In this document: positions 1 to 8,483 of the stretch, in pieces
Layout: each line of letters starts with the position of its first letter
Position numbering within the stretch: the first letter of the stretch is position 1
NCBI GenBank assembly: GCA_007693595.1
Contig: REDI01000032.1
Location: 49,302 to 113,301, forward strand
DNA: 64,000 bases
Reading direction: 5' to 3'
Source: Deltaproteobacteria bacterium
GTDB lineage: Bacteria > Myxococcota_A > UBA796 > GCA-2862545
The notes under the pieces: generated by a model
Seen by the model: only the letters and a program-made list of their open reading frames with translations
The model's database searches: none
What the model was told of the DNA's origin: nothing
Program-made: the position numbers and the translations under genes

Positions 1-265
1 CGAGGATCAGGCAGAGGGTGCTCGCGAGGAGTCGGAGCCCCAAGACCGTCAGCCGTAGGAGGATGGGCTCCCCGTCCGCGTCGGCGGTGCGCGTGGTGCG
101 TCGGACCCACCACCACGAGACGAAGATCATGACGAACCAAAACCCCGCGCCCGCGAGCCCGAGTGGCGAGGCCGTTCCTTCCCCGAGGAGCGGGGAGATC
201 AGCCAGGCGATCAGGGGATCTATAGGCTCCAGGGCACGGGCAAGGGCCTCGGGGAGTCCATCCAT
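1..265 (-). CDS. Partial membrane protein (N-terminal part, runs off the left edge)
   Basis: The reverse strand is open from an ATG at 265 to the window edge (88 codons). A GAGGAG Shine-Dalgarno lies about 8 bases before the ATG. The product has an acidic amphipathic start (MDGLPEALARALEPID), a hydrophobic stretch around residues 18-27, a strong Trp-rich membrane segment around residues 40-55 (GAGFWFVMIFVSWWW), a basic/acidic loop, and a second hydrophobic segment beginning near residue 70. This looks like an integral membrane protein with its N-terminal end here. The start of a small mechanosensitive-channel-type or transporter protein is possible, but the visible part is too short to name a family. 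It is transcribed away from the tRNA terminator just upstream. Confidence 0.55.
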   Translation of the reverse strand, partial: MDGLPEALARALEPIDPLIAWLISPLLGEGTASPLGLAGAGFWFVMIFVSWWWVRRTTRTADADGEPILLRLTVLGLRLLASTLCLIL

Positions 266-323
266 CGCCAAGCTCCTCGGGGCGCGGGTTCGCCGTCGTC
301 CCTAACCTGTGAGGGTCGATCAC

Positions 324-357
324 GAAAAAGCGCCGACCCGTGGACCAGGTCGGCGCT
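324..357 (-). terminator. Rho-independent terminator of tRNA-Leu
   Basis: Perfect 10-bp stem (AGCGCCGACC / GGTCGGCGCT, 329-338 and 348-357) with a 9-base loop, followed on the reverse strand by a short T run (forward A325-A329). It begins 4 bases after the mature tRNA 3' end. Confidence 0.85.
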
Positions 358-360
358 CGA

Positions 361-444
<84 letters not shown>

Positions 445-616
445 GGACAGCGCCGGGTTCCTAATGCGTCCCCTCGCAGAGCGCCAGCTTGGGGCGCGCA
501 CCGCGGAGCATTTACTCTGAGGGTAGAGCTTGGCCGTAGAAGATCGGAGTCAGTCACGAGCGCACCCTTGCCGCCCGCGGCCTCGGTCCTACATGAGCGG
601 CCCTGGAGGCCCTTCG

Positions 617-1336
617 ATGGGAATGTTCGACTTCTTTATGAGCCCCGAAAAGCGCATGGCGCGCCACGTTCGCCGCCTGACCAACCGCGACGCTCAGCCC
701 GAGGATCGTCAGGCGTCGGCGGAGTGGCTCGCGAGCGAAGGCTCGCCCCGCGCGATCCTCGGTCTACTCTCTCGCTTCGACATGAAGCTCGACCACGACA
801 TCAAGAACTCGACCGAGATCGAGGCGATGATCGCGCTCGTGCTCAGCCTCCGCAAAGATGCGGTGGAGCCGCTCAAGGTGTGGCTCCGTCAGTGCAAGGC
901 CGTCACGCAGCCCCTTGAGATCCTGGTTCAGCTCGAAGGGGAGGGGGTCGCCATCGCGTCCTGCTACGAGATCCTCGAGCGGGAGCGCGCCTCGGGGAAC
1001 GACTTCAAGCCCGCCAAGAAGCGCGCGGTCCTCTTGTGGCTCGCCGAGCGCCGAGCCGATGACATCGTCGAGCACGCCGCGCCCTTCCTCGAAGACTTCG
1101 ACGAGGGGGTACGCTACGCAGCGGCCGAGGCGATCGCGGCCACCGGCGATGACGCAGGCCGGCTGCCCTTGCTCCAGGCCCTCGCCAACCCCGACGAGGA
1201 GTCCAACCGATTTCGGGCTCGCATCTGCGATGTCTTCATACAGCGAGGCTGGGGCGTGTCGGAGCGCGTCGATGACCTCCCCGAGATCCTACCCACAGGC
1301 TACCAGATCCGCGGCGATCGCCTCGCGCGTGCCTAA
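617..1336 (+). CDS. HEAT-repeat-like protein
   Basis: A 239-residue soluble protein. The ATG at 617 is chosen because a GGAGG lies 8 bases upstream; an in-frame upstream extension has no good ribosome site. The sequence is almost all amphipathic helix. Around residues 155-215 it has typical HEAT-like pairs (EDFDEGVRYAAAEAIAATGD followed by LPLLQALANPDEESNRFRARI), in which each unit has a hydrophobic face with Asp/Arg at the turn. Such alpha-solenoids serve as protein-binding scaffolds. No catalytic motif is seen and the partner cannot be told from context. It stands alone between the leftward tRNA and the Cys-rich lipoproteins. Confidence 0.7.
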   Translation: MGMFDFFMSPEKRMARHVRRLTNRDAQPEDRQASAEWLASEGSPRAILGLLSRFDMKLDHDIKNSTEIEAMIALVLSLRKDAVEPLKVWLRQCKAVTQPLEILVQLEGEGVAIASCYEILERERASGNDFKPAKKRAVLLWLAERRADDIVEHAAPFLEDFDEGVRYAAAEAIAATGDDAGRLPLLQALANPDEESNRFRARICDVFIQRGWGVSERVDDLPEILPTGYQIRGDRLARA

Positions 1337-1371
1337 GTCTTCACTCTTTGCGCCACGCTGACCGACCGCCG

Positions 1372-1401
1372 TTGACGCACGGGTGGCCAAGGCGCTACCT
1401 T
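1372..1401 (+). promoter_or_regulatory. Possible sigma70-type promoter for the Cys-rich lipoprotein pair
   Basis: TTGACG at 1372-1377 and TACCTT at 1396-1401 are separated by 18 bases, 25 bases before the start codon at 1427. This fits the -35 and the loose TAnnnT -10 of high-GC proteobacteria. It is a pattern match only. Confidence 0.35.
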
Positions 1402-1426
1402 GCGTCGCCCCGATGGTGAGGTCTTC

Positions 1427-1786
1427 ATGCGATCCCTACTCTTGGCTGCCCTGCTGCCCGCGCCCTTCTTCTGGAGTGGCTGTGGGGACTCGGTGAGCTG
1501 CCAGTCCGCCTGCCAGCGCGCCTTTCGGTCCAACGAGTGCAACATCAGGGTGCCCGGGCAGACCCAGGATCGCCTGGTCCGTGACTGCATCCGGGAGTGC
1601 GAAGGTGCGCTTCGGCAAACGGGCGACATCGGCAACTACGACCCGAACGATCGAAACTCCATCGATCGCTCCGAGCCGTTCAGCCTGCAGAACGAGAAGC
1701 AGGCTGCGCTCTGGATCGACTGTGTGCTCGAGTCCTCCTGCCCTCGCTTGAACGATGGCTTCTGTCCTGGTGGCGGTATCAACTAG
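1427..1786 (+). CDS. Small Cys-rich lipoprotein
   Basis: A 119-residue exported protein. MRSLLLAALLPAPFFWSGC is a basic start, a hydrophobic core and a near-lipobox ending in Cys19, so it is probably a lipoprotein. The mature part has paired cysteines (CQSACQRAF, CIRECEG, CVLESSC, FCPGG), which suggests a disulphide-stabilised domain. The next gene starts on the last base of its stop codon and encodes a protein with the same layout (CxxxC, CxxxCL/CxExC, CxxxC), so the two are likely paralogues made from one transcript. No enzyme motif is present. A surface or periplasmic role is inferred only from the export signal. Confidence 0.7.
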   Translation: MRSLLLAALLPAPFFWSGCGDSVSCQSACQRAFRSNECNIRVPGQTQDRLVRDCIRECEGALRQTGDIGNYDPNDRNSIDRSEPFSLQNEKQAALWIDCVLESSCPRLNDGFCPGGGIN

Positions 1787-2085
1787 TGAGCGGGCGTCGC
1801 GCCATCCTCGGGTCGATGCTCGCCCTCGCGATCTTCTTTGTCGGCGCATGTGAGCCCACCTGCAAGCAGGTCTGCCGCAGGGTCCTCTCGTGCGATCTCC
1901 AGGTCAGCCGTACCGAGCTCGATGAGTGCGAGGCGTCCTGCGTCTTTCAGGAGCGCATGTACGATCAGGCCGACGACGGGGACCGCCGCTCCCGCCTCGC
2001 GGACCACAAGCGGTGTCTGCGCCGGTCAAGCTGCTCCGAGATCCGCGAAGGCGAGTGCTACGACGAAGAGCTCTTCGTGTTCTGA
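1786..2085 (+). CDS. Small Cys-rich lipoprotein, tandem partner
   Basis: 99 residues. The GTG at 1786 shares a base with the preceding TAG (TAGTG), a translational-coupling arrangement. An ATG at 1816 is the alternative start. The signal peptide has Arg-Arg, a hydrophobic stretch (MLALAIFFVGAC) and lipobox VGAC. The mature part repeats the CxxxC pattern of the gene before it (CEPTCKQVCRRVLSC, CEASC, CLRRSSC, ECYDEE). The stop overlaps the 3' end of the convergent thiolase gene by 28 bases. The function is unknown; probably a disulphide-rich cell-envelope protein. Confidence 0.68.
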   Translation: MSGRRAILGSMLALAIFFVGACEPTCKQVCRRVLSCDLQVSRTELDECEASCVFQERMYDQADDGDRRSRLADHKRCLRRSSCSEIREGECYDEELFVF

Positions 2086-3281
2086 TCCAGCCGCTCGATC
2101 ACCGTGGCCACCCCTTGGCCGACGCCGACGCAGAGCGTGGCGACGCCGAAGCGACCCTCGATCCGGTCGAGCACGCTGAGGAGGGTGGTGAGGATCCGCG
2201 CGCCCGAGCAACCCAGAGGGTGCCCCAGGGCGATCGCGCCGCCGTGCTGGTTGACCTTGCTCGCGTCCAGGCCGAGCTCGCGGAGCACGGCGAGGGACTG
2301 AGCCGCGAAGGCCTCGTTGAGCTCCCACGCGTCGATGTCGCCCACCGAGAGCCCTGCGAGATCCAGAGCTTTTCGGGTGGCTGGGACGGGCCCGATCCCC
2401 ATGATCCGAGGGTCGACGCCCGCCGATGCGACGGCTCGTACCAGGGCACGTGGCGTGCGGCCGATCGCGCGCGCCGCCTTGGCCGAGGTAAGCACCAGGG
2501 CTGCCGCGCCATCGTTGAGGGGTGAGCTATTGCCAGCGGTCACGCTACCCCCGCTGCGAAAGACGGCAGGCAGGCGCGCGAGCCGCTCCAAGGAGGTGTC
2601 GGGGCGAGGGCTCTCGTCGCGATCGACGAGGGTAGAGCCCTTGCGGGAGCGGACCTCGTAAGGGGCGATCTCAGCGTGGAACCACCCTTGATCGGCGGCG
2701 TGGAGGGCCTTTCGATGACTGTCGAAGGCGAAGCGGTCCTGTTCGATGCGGGTGAGCTGATACTGCTCGGCGAGGTTCTCGGCGGTCTCGCCCATGGACT
2801 CGAGCGGAAAGCGCTCGGCGAGGCGCGGGTTGGGGTAACGCCAGCCCAGCGAGGTGTCCCAGGCCGTGAGGTTGCCTGCCTTGGGATGGGTCGGGCCGCG
2901 AGGCACGGAGAGGGGGGCGCGACTCATGGACTCGACGCCGCCCGCCAGACAGATCTGACCATCGCCACAGCGAATCATCCGAACCGCCTGATTGACGGCT
3001 TCGAGGCCGGAGGCGCAGAGTCGGTTGACGGTGACCCCGGGCACATGATCAGGCAAGCCAGCCAGGAGCCCCGCCATGCGTGCGACGTTTCGGTTGTCTT
3101 CGCCCGCCTGGTTCGCGCAGCCCAGGAAGACCTCATCGATCGAGGACGGGTCGAGATCGACCCGCTCGACGGCGGTCCGAAGGACGTGGGACGCGAGGTC
3201 GTCTGGCCGCACGCCAGAGAGCGCTCCCTGAAAGCGCCCGACCGGAGTGCGGACGGCGTCGAGGATCACAGCATCGAACAT
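2058..3281 (-). CDS. Thiolase (acetyl-CoA C-acyltransferase)
   Basis: A 407-residue thiolase, the usual family length. It begins [17 protein letters not shown], the standard N-terminus. The nucleophilic cysteine is Cys89 in [11 protein letters not shown]. The C-terminal half carries [14 protein letters not shown] with the catalytic His, and CVGVGQG with the second active Cys. It cleaves 3-ketoacyl-CoA or condenses two acyl-CoAs. It lies 10 bases downstream of a 3-hydroxyacyl-CoA dehydrogenase gene, so the two enzymes probably act in sequence in beta-oxidation or aromatic/short-chain acid degradation. Its sequence is close to the fadA/pcaF/phaA group, but the substrate length cannot be decided from sequence. 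An in-frame extension up to 3596 is not used because it overlaps the dehydrogenase. Confidence 0.93.
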   Translation of the reverse strand: MFDAVILDAVRTPVGRFQGALSGVRPDDLASHVLRTAVERVDLDPSSIDEVFLGCANQAGEDNRNVARMAGLLAGLPDHVPGVTVNRLCASGLEAVNQAVRMIRCGDGQICLAGGVESMSRAPLSVPRGPTHPKAGNLTAWDTSLGWRYPNPRLAERFPLESMGETAENLAEQYQLTRIEQDRFAFDSHRKALHAADQGWFHAEIAPYEVRSRKGSTLVDRDESPRPDTSLERLARLPAVFRSGGSVTAGNSSPLNDGAAALVLTSAKAARAIGRTPRALVRAVASAGVDPRIMGIGPVPATRKALDLAGLSVGDIDAWELNEAFAAQSLAVLRELGLDASKVNQHGGAIALGHPLGCSGARILTTLLSVLDRIEGRFGVATLCVGVGQGVATVIERLDQNTKSSSS

Positions 3282-3291
3282 GAAGGCTCCG

Positions 3292-4140
3292 TTACTGCCA
3301 AGTGTAAAAGCCACGACCGACCTTCTTGCCCAGCTCCCCGCGCGCGACCTTCGTGCGGAGGAGTTCGGGAGGCTCGAAGGCGGGGTTCTCGAGCTCGCGC
3401 GCCAGGTACTCCCCAATGTGCATACGCACGTCGAGCCCGACGAGATCGGTGAGCCGCAGAGGGCCGATGGGGTGCCGGTAGCCGAGCACCATGGCCTTGT
3501 CGATGTCTTCGGCGGAGGCGACGCCCTGCTCCACCATTCGGATCGCCTCCATGCCCAGGGCGACGCCGAGGCGACTGGTGGCGAAGCCAGGCACATCGCG
3601 GACCACGATCACTTCCTTGCCGATACGCTGGCCGAAGGCGCGGGCGGTTTGCAGGGTGGTGTTCGACGTGAGCTCGGCCACCACCAGCTCGAGGAGCGCC
3701 ATGATGTGGACCGGGTTGAAGAAGTGGGTCCCGATGACGCGACCAGGGTCGTCGGCAGCGCTCGCGATGGCCCCGATGGACAGGCTGCTGGTGTTCGTCC
3801 CGATGATCGCATGAGCGGGGGCTACCTCGCAGATCTCGCGCACGATCCGTTGTTTGAGCGGTAGCTTTTCGGGTACGGCCTCGATGATGAAGTCGGCGCC
3901 TTCGCAGGCCTCGCCGAGCGACCCGGCAGCGTGGAGGTTGTGCTGGGTGAGGTCCCGGATCTCGGACGAGACCTTGCCCCGCTCGACGCCCTTGTCCAGG
4001 TTCAGGCGGATCGTGCTTAGCGCACGATCAAGGGCTTGCTGGCTGGGGTCACTGAGTCGGACCTGGTCACCGGCCATCGCGCAGACCTGCGCGATGCCAT
4101 GACCCATGGTCCCAGCGCCAAGGACGGCGATGTGGGGCAT
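3292..4140 (-). CDS. 3-hydroxyacyl-CoA dehydrogenase (3-hydroxybutyryl-CoA dehydrogenase type)
   Basis: 282 residues, the normal size of the single-domain short-chain enzyme. The N-terminal NAD-binding fold begins MPHIAVLGAGTMGHGIAQ (GxGxxG at residues 8-13). TNTSSLSI and GTHFFNPVHIMALLE carry the catalytic His and Asn region. The C-terminal helical domain has VRDVPGFATSRL and ends KKVGRGFYTW. It converts 3-hydroxyacyl-CoA to 3-ketoacyl-CoA with NAD, feeding the thiolase encoded immediately downstream. AGGAG lies 5-6 bases before the ATG. The matching enoyl-CoA hydratase is not here; only a crotonase fragment is found far away at about 41.4 kb. Confidence 0.95.
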   Translation of the reverse strand: MPHIAVLGAGTMGHGIAQVCAMAGDQVRLSDPSQQALDRALSTIRLNLDKGVERGKVSSEIRDLTQHNLHAAGSLGEACEGADFIIEAVPEKLPLKQRIVREICEVAPAHAIIGTNTSSLSIGAIASAADDPGRVIGTHFFNPVHIMALLELVVAELTSNTTLQTARAFGQRIGKEVIVVRDVPGFATSRLGVALGMEAIRMVEQGVASAEDIDKAMVLGYRHPIGPLRLTDLVGLDVRMHIGEYLARELENPAFEPPELLRTKVARGELGKKVGRGFYTWQ

Positions 4141-4171
4141 GGAGGCTCCTAGAGGTGCGTAGAAGAGAGGC

Positions 4172-6451
4172 TCACTCCACCCCGCCCCAGGGAGAATCGG
4201 GTTCTTCGTTGGCAGGAGGGGGGGGATCGTCGGCGGGGGGCGCAGGAGGTTCCTGCGAAGGTTCCCCCTCCTCGTCGGGGGGAGGGGAGTCGTCGTCGGG
4301 TCGACGCCTGGGCTCGTCGGGAGCGAGCGGTGGAGGGGATCCGGGCGCGGTCTGTGGATCCATGCGCTTATCGGGGGCGGTCTTGGCCGGACCGGGCTCC
4401 CGGCGCTCGACGCCCTCGGGCCGAGGGAGGGCTTCGCGCCCCCCCTTGGGGAAGGCCAAGGGGCTGCCATCGGGTACGGGACCTGCGGGGGGCAGGTATT
4501 CGGGTCGGGCGATCTCGGACTCAGGCACCCGCACGATCGCGGTCTCGCCGGCCTTGACCTCGATGGAGACGGTGTAGTCGAGCCCGCGGAGCTCATCGAA
4601 GATCCGCACCTCGCGCGCGCCGGGCTCGACGATCTTCCCTCGGAAGGGGGCTCTGGGCGAGGCGAGCTCACCGTCGATCTCGACCTTGGTGAAGGGGCGA
4701 TCGGTCGGCAGGAGGACCGAGAGGGCGGCGATGTCGGCGCCCAGGCTCAGGTCGACCTCTTCGGTGACCGGATCCTGCTGGAGGATGCGGAACTCGACGC
4801 GCCGGTTGCGCTCGCGCCCCCGCTCGGTGAGGTTCGTGTCGATGGGCTGATCCATTCCGTAGCCTTCGGAGCTCAGCCGATCGCGGTCGATGCCGCGGTC
4901 GAGCAGGTAGCGCTTGACGGCCGCGGCCCGCTGGTTCGAGAGGTTTCGGTTGAAGGAAGGGTTGCCGACGTTGTCGGTGTGCCCCGCGATCTCGACCTGG
5001 CGGATCTGGGGGTATCGCTGCAGCGCGGCGACCACGTCGTCGAGGAGGGGGAAGGAGGACCGATCGACGGTGGCCCGACCTGTCTGGAACATGACCTTCT
5101 CGGTGATCTTGATTTGATCACCCTGCACGAAGGCGCGCGTGGGACAGCCGCTGGAGGTCTCGACGGGGTCGCCCTCGGAGCGCGGCTCGTCGGGGCAGGC
5201 GTCCCGCCAGTCGGGCACGCCGTCGCCGTCGCGATCGGGGCAGCCCTGGGTCTCGGGGGGACCGGGGTCGAGCGGGCACTGGTCGAGGGCGTCGGTCAGG
5301 CCATCGCCATCGGCGTCGGGGCAGCCCATCTGCTCGTCGACTCCGGGGGTGTCGGGGCAGGCGTCGTAGATGTCCAGGATGCCGTCTTGGTCGTTGTCGG
5401 GATCGGGGCAGCCGTCGGTGTCTTCGAAGCCGTCGAAGTCCTCCGGGTCGTTCGGGCAGAGATCGTCGACGTCGAGGAAGGTGTCGCCGTCGTTGTCGAG
5501 CTCGGGGCAGCCATCATAGTCTTGGAAGCCGTCGAAGTCTTCGGGATCGTGGGGGCAGAGGTCGTGCTTGTCGGGGATGCCGTCGCCGTCGCTGTCTTTG
5601 ACGCGGGGTGCGTAGGTCAGACCCGCCTGGACCCGCCACTGAGGCGACCCGACCCCCTGGAACGTGCCGCGACCTGCGGAGACCGACAGCCCGAGCCCGT
5701 CGTCGCGGACGACCTGCGCGAAGGCGCTCCCCCAGCCGATGGTGTTTCGCCGCCCCGGGGCGTTCGAGATCCCGAACCGATGCTCGATGTCGGCGCCGAT
5801 CCGAAGGTTCGGATCGAGATGGACCCATGCGCCCAGCGCTCCATCGAGGCTACTGCCCAGGGCGACGTTCTCGTAGACGTCGCCTCGGCTCAGGGTGAAA
5901 CCCAGGTTGGCTGCGTAGCCGAAGCGCTCCGCGAGCTCGCCGCCCACCGCGCCCCGCAGGCGGCCGTGCCCCCCGCGGCCCAGGTAAGCGGAGCGTGGCC
6001 CGGTCGGAAGCCCCAAGGTGGGCACGACGCTGACCCCGAAGCTGCCTTGGTCGTTCTCGAAGAGGCGCACGTTGGCCTGGACCAGGGTGTCGCCTAAGGC
6101 GGGCCCCTGGAAGGCCTCGGAGGTCGTGCCGGTGCGGGCGAAAAAGTAGATGGGCGCGATCAGCTCGACCCGGAGGCGGTCTTCGAAGGTCCAGCCGCCG
6201 TAAAAGGCCGTGTTGAAGGCCTCGGGCGCCAGGGAGCGGGTGCGCCCGTCGGCGAAACGGTAGGTCGCCATGTTCCGGGCGATGGTGGCGGTCGCCCCCA
6301 GGGACAGCCCTTCGTTGGTCAGGGCGGGGGACTCGGTCGAGGGGGTGCCCGCCTTGTGGGGCATAGAACCGCTAGGAGAGAAGGGATCGATGTCGACCGC
6401 CACCGCGGTCGTGGCCCAGCCGATGATGCCCAAGAGGTAGAGGCGACGCAT
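4172..6451 (-). CDS. TSP3-repeat OmpA-family outer-membrane protein with Pro-rich tail
   Basis: 759 residues. A signal peptide (MRRLYLLGIIGWATTAVAVD) is followed by about 260 residues of beta-strand-rich sequence with alternating aromatic ends, probably an outer-membrane barrel. Thrombospondin type 3 Ca-binding repeats run from about residue 283 to 437 (DSDGDGIPDKHDLCP and six more, rich in DxDxDG and Cys). The OmpA/MotB peptidoglycan-binding domain is at about 455-560 (HTDNVG, RAAAVKRYL, SEGYGMDQP, RRVEF). A short beta domain follows (about 590-650), then a Pro/Asp/Glu-rich tail of about 100 residues. It should anchor the outer membrane to the cell wall. An extra domain and acidic proline tail after the OmpA domain are less usual. 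Confidence 0.9.
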   Translation of the reverse strand: MRRLYLLGIIGWATTAVAVDIDPFSPSGSMPHKAGTPSTESPALTNEGLSLGATATIARNMATYRFADGRTRSLAPEAFNTAFYGGWTFEDRLRVELIAPIYFFARTGTTSEAFQGPALGDTLVQANVRLFENDQGSFGVSVVPTLGLPTGPRSAYLGRGGHGRLRGAVGGELAERFGYAANLGFTLSRGDVYENVALGSSLDGALGAWVHLDPNLRIGADIEHRFGISNAPGRRNTIGWGSAFAQVVRDDGLGLSVSAGRGTFQGVGSPQWRVQAGLTYAPRVKDSDGDGIPDKHDLCPHDPEDFDGFQDYDGCPELDNDGDTFLDVDDLCPNDPEDFDGFEDTDGCPDPDNDQDGILDIYDACPDTPGVDEQMGCPDADGDGLTDALDQCPLDPGPPETQGCPDRDGDGVPDWRDACPDEPRSEGDPVETSSGCPTRAFVQGDQIKITEKVMFQTGRATVDRSSFPLLDDVVAALQRYPQIRQVEIAGHTDNVGNPSFNRNLSNQRAAAVKRYLLDRGIDRDRLSSEGYGMDQPIDTNLTERGRERNRRVEFRILQQDPVTEEVDLSLGADIAALSVLLPTDRPFTKVEIDGELASPRAPFRGKIVEPGAREVRIFDELRGLDYTVSIEVKAGETAIVRVPESEIARPEYLPPAGPVPDGSPLAFPKGGREALPRPEGVERREPGPAKTAPDKRMDPQTAPGSPPPLAPDEPRRRPDDDSPPPDEEGEPSQEPPAPPADDPPPPANEEPDSPWGGVE

Positions 6452-6612
6452 GAACAGTCTCCCAGCGGCGCTGCGCCCAGCGGCGCGAGCGGAGGAAGTG
6501 TAGCCAGCCCAGGCCCATAATGCACCGCGAGTTGAGACAGGAGGCGAAAATCCCGGAGATCGCGGAGCCGGGGCCCTGGCGTCGAGGAGTCGACGCCTAT
6601 CTAGAAAGCCGG

Positions 6613-7164
6613 TTATCGCCGGGGTGGGTACTTGCGGAGCTTGCGCTGGAGCGACTGACGGTGCAGGCCGAGTCGACGAGCGGCCTCGGAGATGTTGCCT
6701 CCGCTGGCGGCGAGCACGTACTCGATGTACTCGCGCTCGTGCTTCGCGAGCGAGGGGATCTGATCGGGCACGGAGATGGTGGGATCGCCTTCGGACTTCT
6801 TGAACGCCTCTTCGAGCTCATCGATGTCGCACGGCTTGGTCAGGTAGTGGCGCGCGCCGAGCTTGATCGCCTCGATGGCGGTGGCGATGCTGCCGTAGCC
6901 TGTGAGTACGACCGCGCGAATGTTCGGCAGGCGCTCGACGAGGTCCTTGAGGACCTCGAGGCCACGCTCGCCAGCCAGCTTGAGATCGATGACAGCGAGC
7001 TGAGGCTGGTGGACGGCGGCCAGCCCGAGCGCGGTGCGGTGGTCGGGCGCGGGGATCACGTGGTATCCGCGATCGGTGAACTCGAGCTCCATCGCCTCGC
7101 GGAAGGCCTCGTCGTCATCGACGACCAACATCTTCAGGCGTGTCTTGGGATTGGGCGGGGTCAT
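6613..7164 (-). CDS. regA: RegA/PrrA-type redox response regulator
   Basis: 183 residues, the typical RegA/PrrA/ActR length. The receiver domain has the acidic pocket Asp16-18, phospho-acceptor Asp60 (AVIDLKLAGERGLE), Thr88 and Lys110. The C-terminal Fis-type helix-turn-helix (157-178, NISEAARRLGLHRQSLQRKL) closely follows the RegA signature. A GGAGGAG precedes the ATG at 7164. The start lies 50 bases inside the 3' end of the sensor gene, so the pair is co-transcribed and probably coupled. Family members globally control genes for respiration, CO2 and nitrogen fixation in response to redox state. The regulon in this organism is unknown. Confidence 0.88.
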   Translation of the reverse strand: MTPPNPKTRLKMLVVDDDEAFREAMELEFTDRGYHVIPAPDHRTALGLAAVHQPQLAVIDLKLAGERGLEVLKDLVERLPNIRAVVLTGYGSIATAIEAIKLGARHYLTKPCDIDELEEAFKKSEGDPTISVPDQIPSLAKHEREYIEYVLAASGGNISEAARRLGLHRQSLQRKLRKYPPRR

Positions 7165-8467
7165 GATCTCCTCCGGTGGGCCGGGGCTCCTGATACAAAG
7201 GGAACCACCAGACGGCCTCGGTCCAGGCTCCTGTCTCCGATCTGTAACGCAATCCGCCGCCCGCGCCGTCTGCCACCGCTCGGGCCACGTAGACGCCCAA
7301 GCCGGTGCCCGTCGTCTTCGTCGTGAAGAAGGGGTCCCCGACGCGATCACGCTGCTCTGGTAGCCCGATGCCGTGGTCTCGGACCCGGACGACCCCGAAG
7401 CCCTCGTCCTGCTCGACCGTGATCTGGATCGGGGTATCCCGTCCGGCCTCCGCTTGGGCCTCGCGGGCGTTCTCGAGCAGGTTGGTCAGCGCTTGCCGAA
7501 AGGCGATGGCGGGCAACTCGACCATAGCCCCTCCGCTCCGATCCAAGACCTCCACCCCGAGCGGCGCCCCTTTGGCCCACAGGTCCGAGGCCTGCTCCAC
7601 CAGATCGCTGAGCCTCCGTCGCTCCAGCCCTCCTGCGGAGGGATCCCCCGCCCCGACCAGGAGCTGCTCGACGATCTCTTTGCATCGTTCGAGCTGCCTC
7701 TTGATGACCTGCGCATCCTTCGTGGTGTCGGTCTCCTCGGCGTGACGGCGCTGGATCCGTCGGAGGCGCAGATCCATGGTGAAGAGCGGCGTATTCAACT
7801 CGTGGGCCGCCCCTGCGGCGAGCGTCCCGACCGTACGAAGCCGGTCGACTCGGGCTGTACGATCCCGAGCTTGGAGCAAGGCGACCTTGTGGCCCCGCAG
7901 GGTCCTCGACACCCCGATGGTGAACCCTGCAGCGGAGATCGCGGTCACGATGAAGGCGATCACGGTGCCGATGCTCAGCAGGTGTTCGGACGGCACGCTG
8001 TGATGCTCGAAGCGCAGCGGAAGATGGAGCGGGTAGAGCGTGGCGTAGCACCCAAGGACCAGGCTTGTGAGGAGGCCGGCCTTGCCCCAGGTGAGCATGA
8101 CCGCGCCCATGCAGACGTGGACGAGGTAGAGGATGAAGAAAGGGTTGTTCGGGCCACCTGCCGACATCAGGAAGATCGTGAGCGCCAGGACCTCGGTCGC
8201 GAGATGGATGAAGAGCCGAGACTGGGTGATCTCGGCCTCACGACGCAGAGCGGCGACCGCCTCGAGGTTGCCGACCCCAAGCAAGGTCATGACCCCGACG
8301 AGGGGCATGAGCACCCAAGGCCCTTGAAGAACGCTGAAGGTGAAGGAGAGCGTGAGGATCTGCGCGAGGAGCGCGACCCATCGAAGCCGGACCAGCCAGC
8401 TCAGCCAGAGCGCTCCTTCGTCGCGATCTGGATCGGCGAGAGATGCGAACGGCTTCGATTCAGACAT
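7115..8467 (-). CDS. regB: RegB/PrrB-type redox-sensing histidine kinase
   Basis: 450 residues from the ATG at 8467, 16 bases after the preceding stop. The N-terminal half has about six membrane segments. The quinone-site heptad GGxxNPF characteristic of RegB is present at residues 104-110 (GGPNNPF). The phospho-acceptor is His222 in AAGAAHELNTPL. Cys262 (ERCKEIVEQL) sits 40 residues after it, the same spacing as His225/Cys265 in Rhodobacter RegB. The ATPase domain has N-box LTNLLENAREA, DHGIGLP and GTGLGVYVA. It should autophosphorylate and pass phosphate to the RegA-type regulator whose gene overlaps its 3' end by 50 bases. Quinone state and cysteine oxidation are the known inputs in the family. 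Confidence 0.88.
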   Translation of the reverse strand: MSESKPFASLADPDRDEGALWLSWLVRLRWVALLAQILTLSFTFSVLQGPWVLMPLVGVMTLLGVGNLEAVAALRREAEITQSRLFIHLATEVLALTIFLMSAGGPNNPFFILYLVHVCMGAVMLTWGKAGLLTSLVLGCYATLYPLHLPLRFEHHSVPSEHLLSIGTVIAFIVTAISAAGFTIGVSRTLRGHKVALLQARDRTARVDRLRTVGTLAAGAAHELNTPLFTMDLRLRRIQRRHAEETDTTKDAQVIKRQLERCKEIVEQLLVGAGDPSAGGLERRRLSDLVEQASDLWAKGAPLGVEVLDRSGGAMVELPAIAFRQALTNLLENAREAQAEAGRDTPIQITVEQDEGFGVVRVRDHGIGLPEQRDRVGDPFFTTKTTGTGLGVYVARAVADGAGGGLRYRSETGAWTEAVWWFPLYQEPRPTGGDHDPAQSQDTPEDVGRR

Positions 8468-8483
8468 CGCGGCTCCACGCGGC

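Noticed and set aside
3282..3596. N-terminal extension of the thiolase
   Set aside because: It overlaps the hydroxyacyl-CoA dehydrogenase in another frame, and the conserved thiolase N-terminus begins at 3281.
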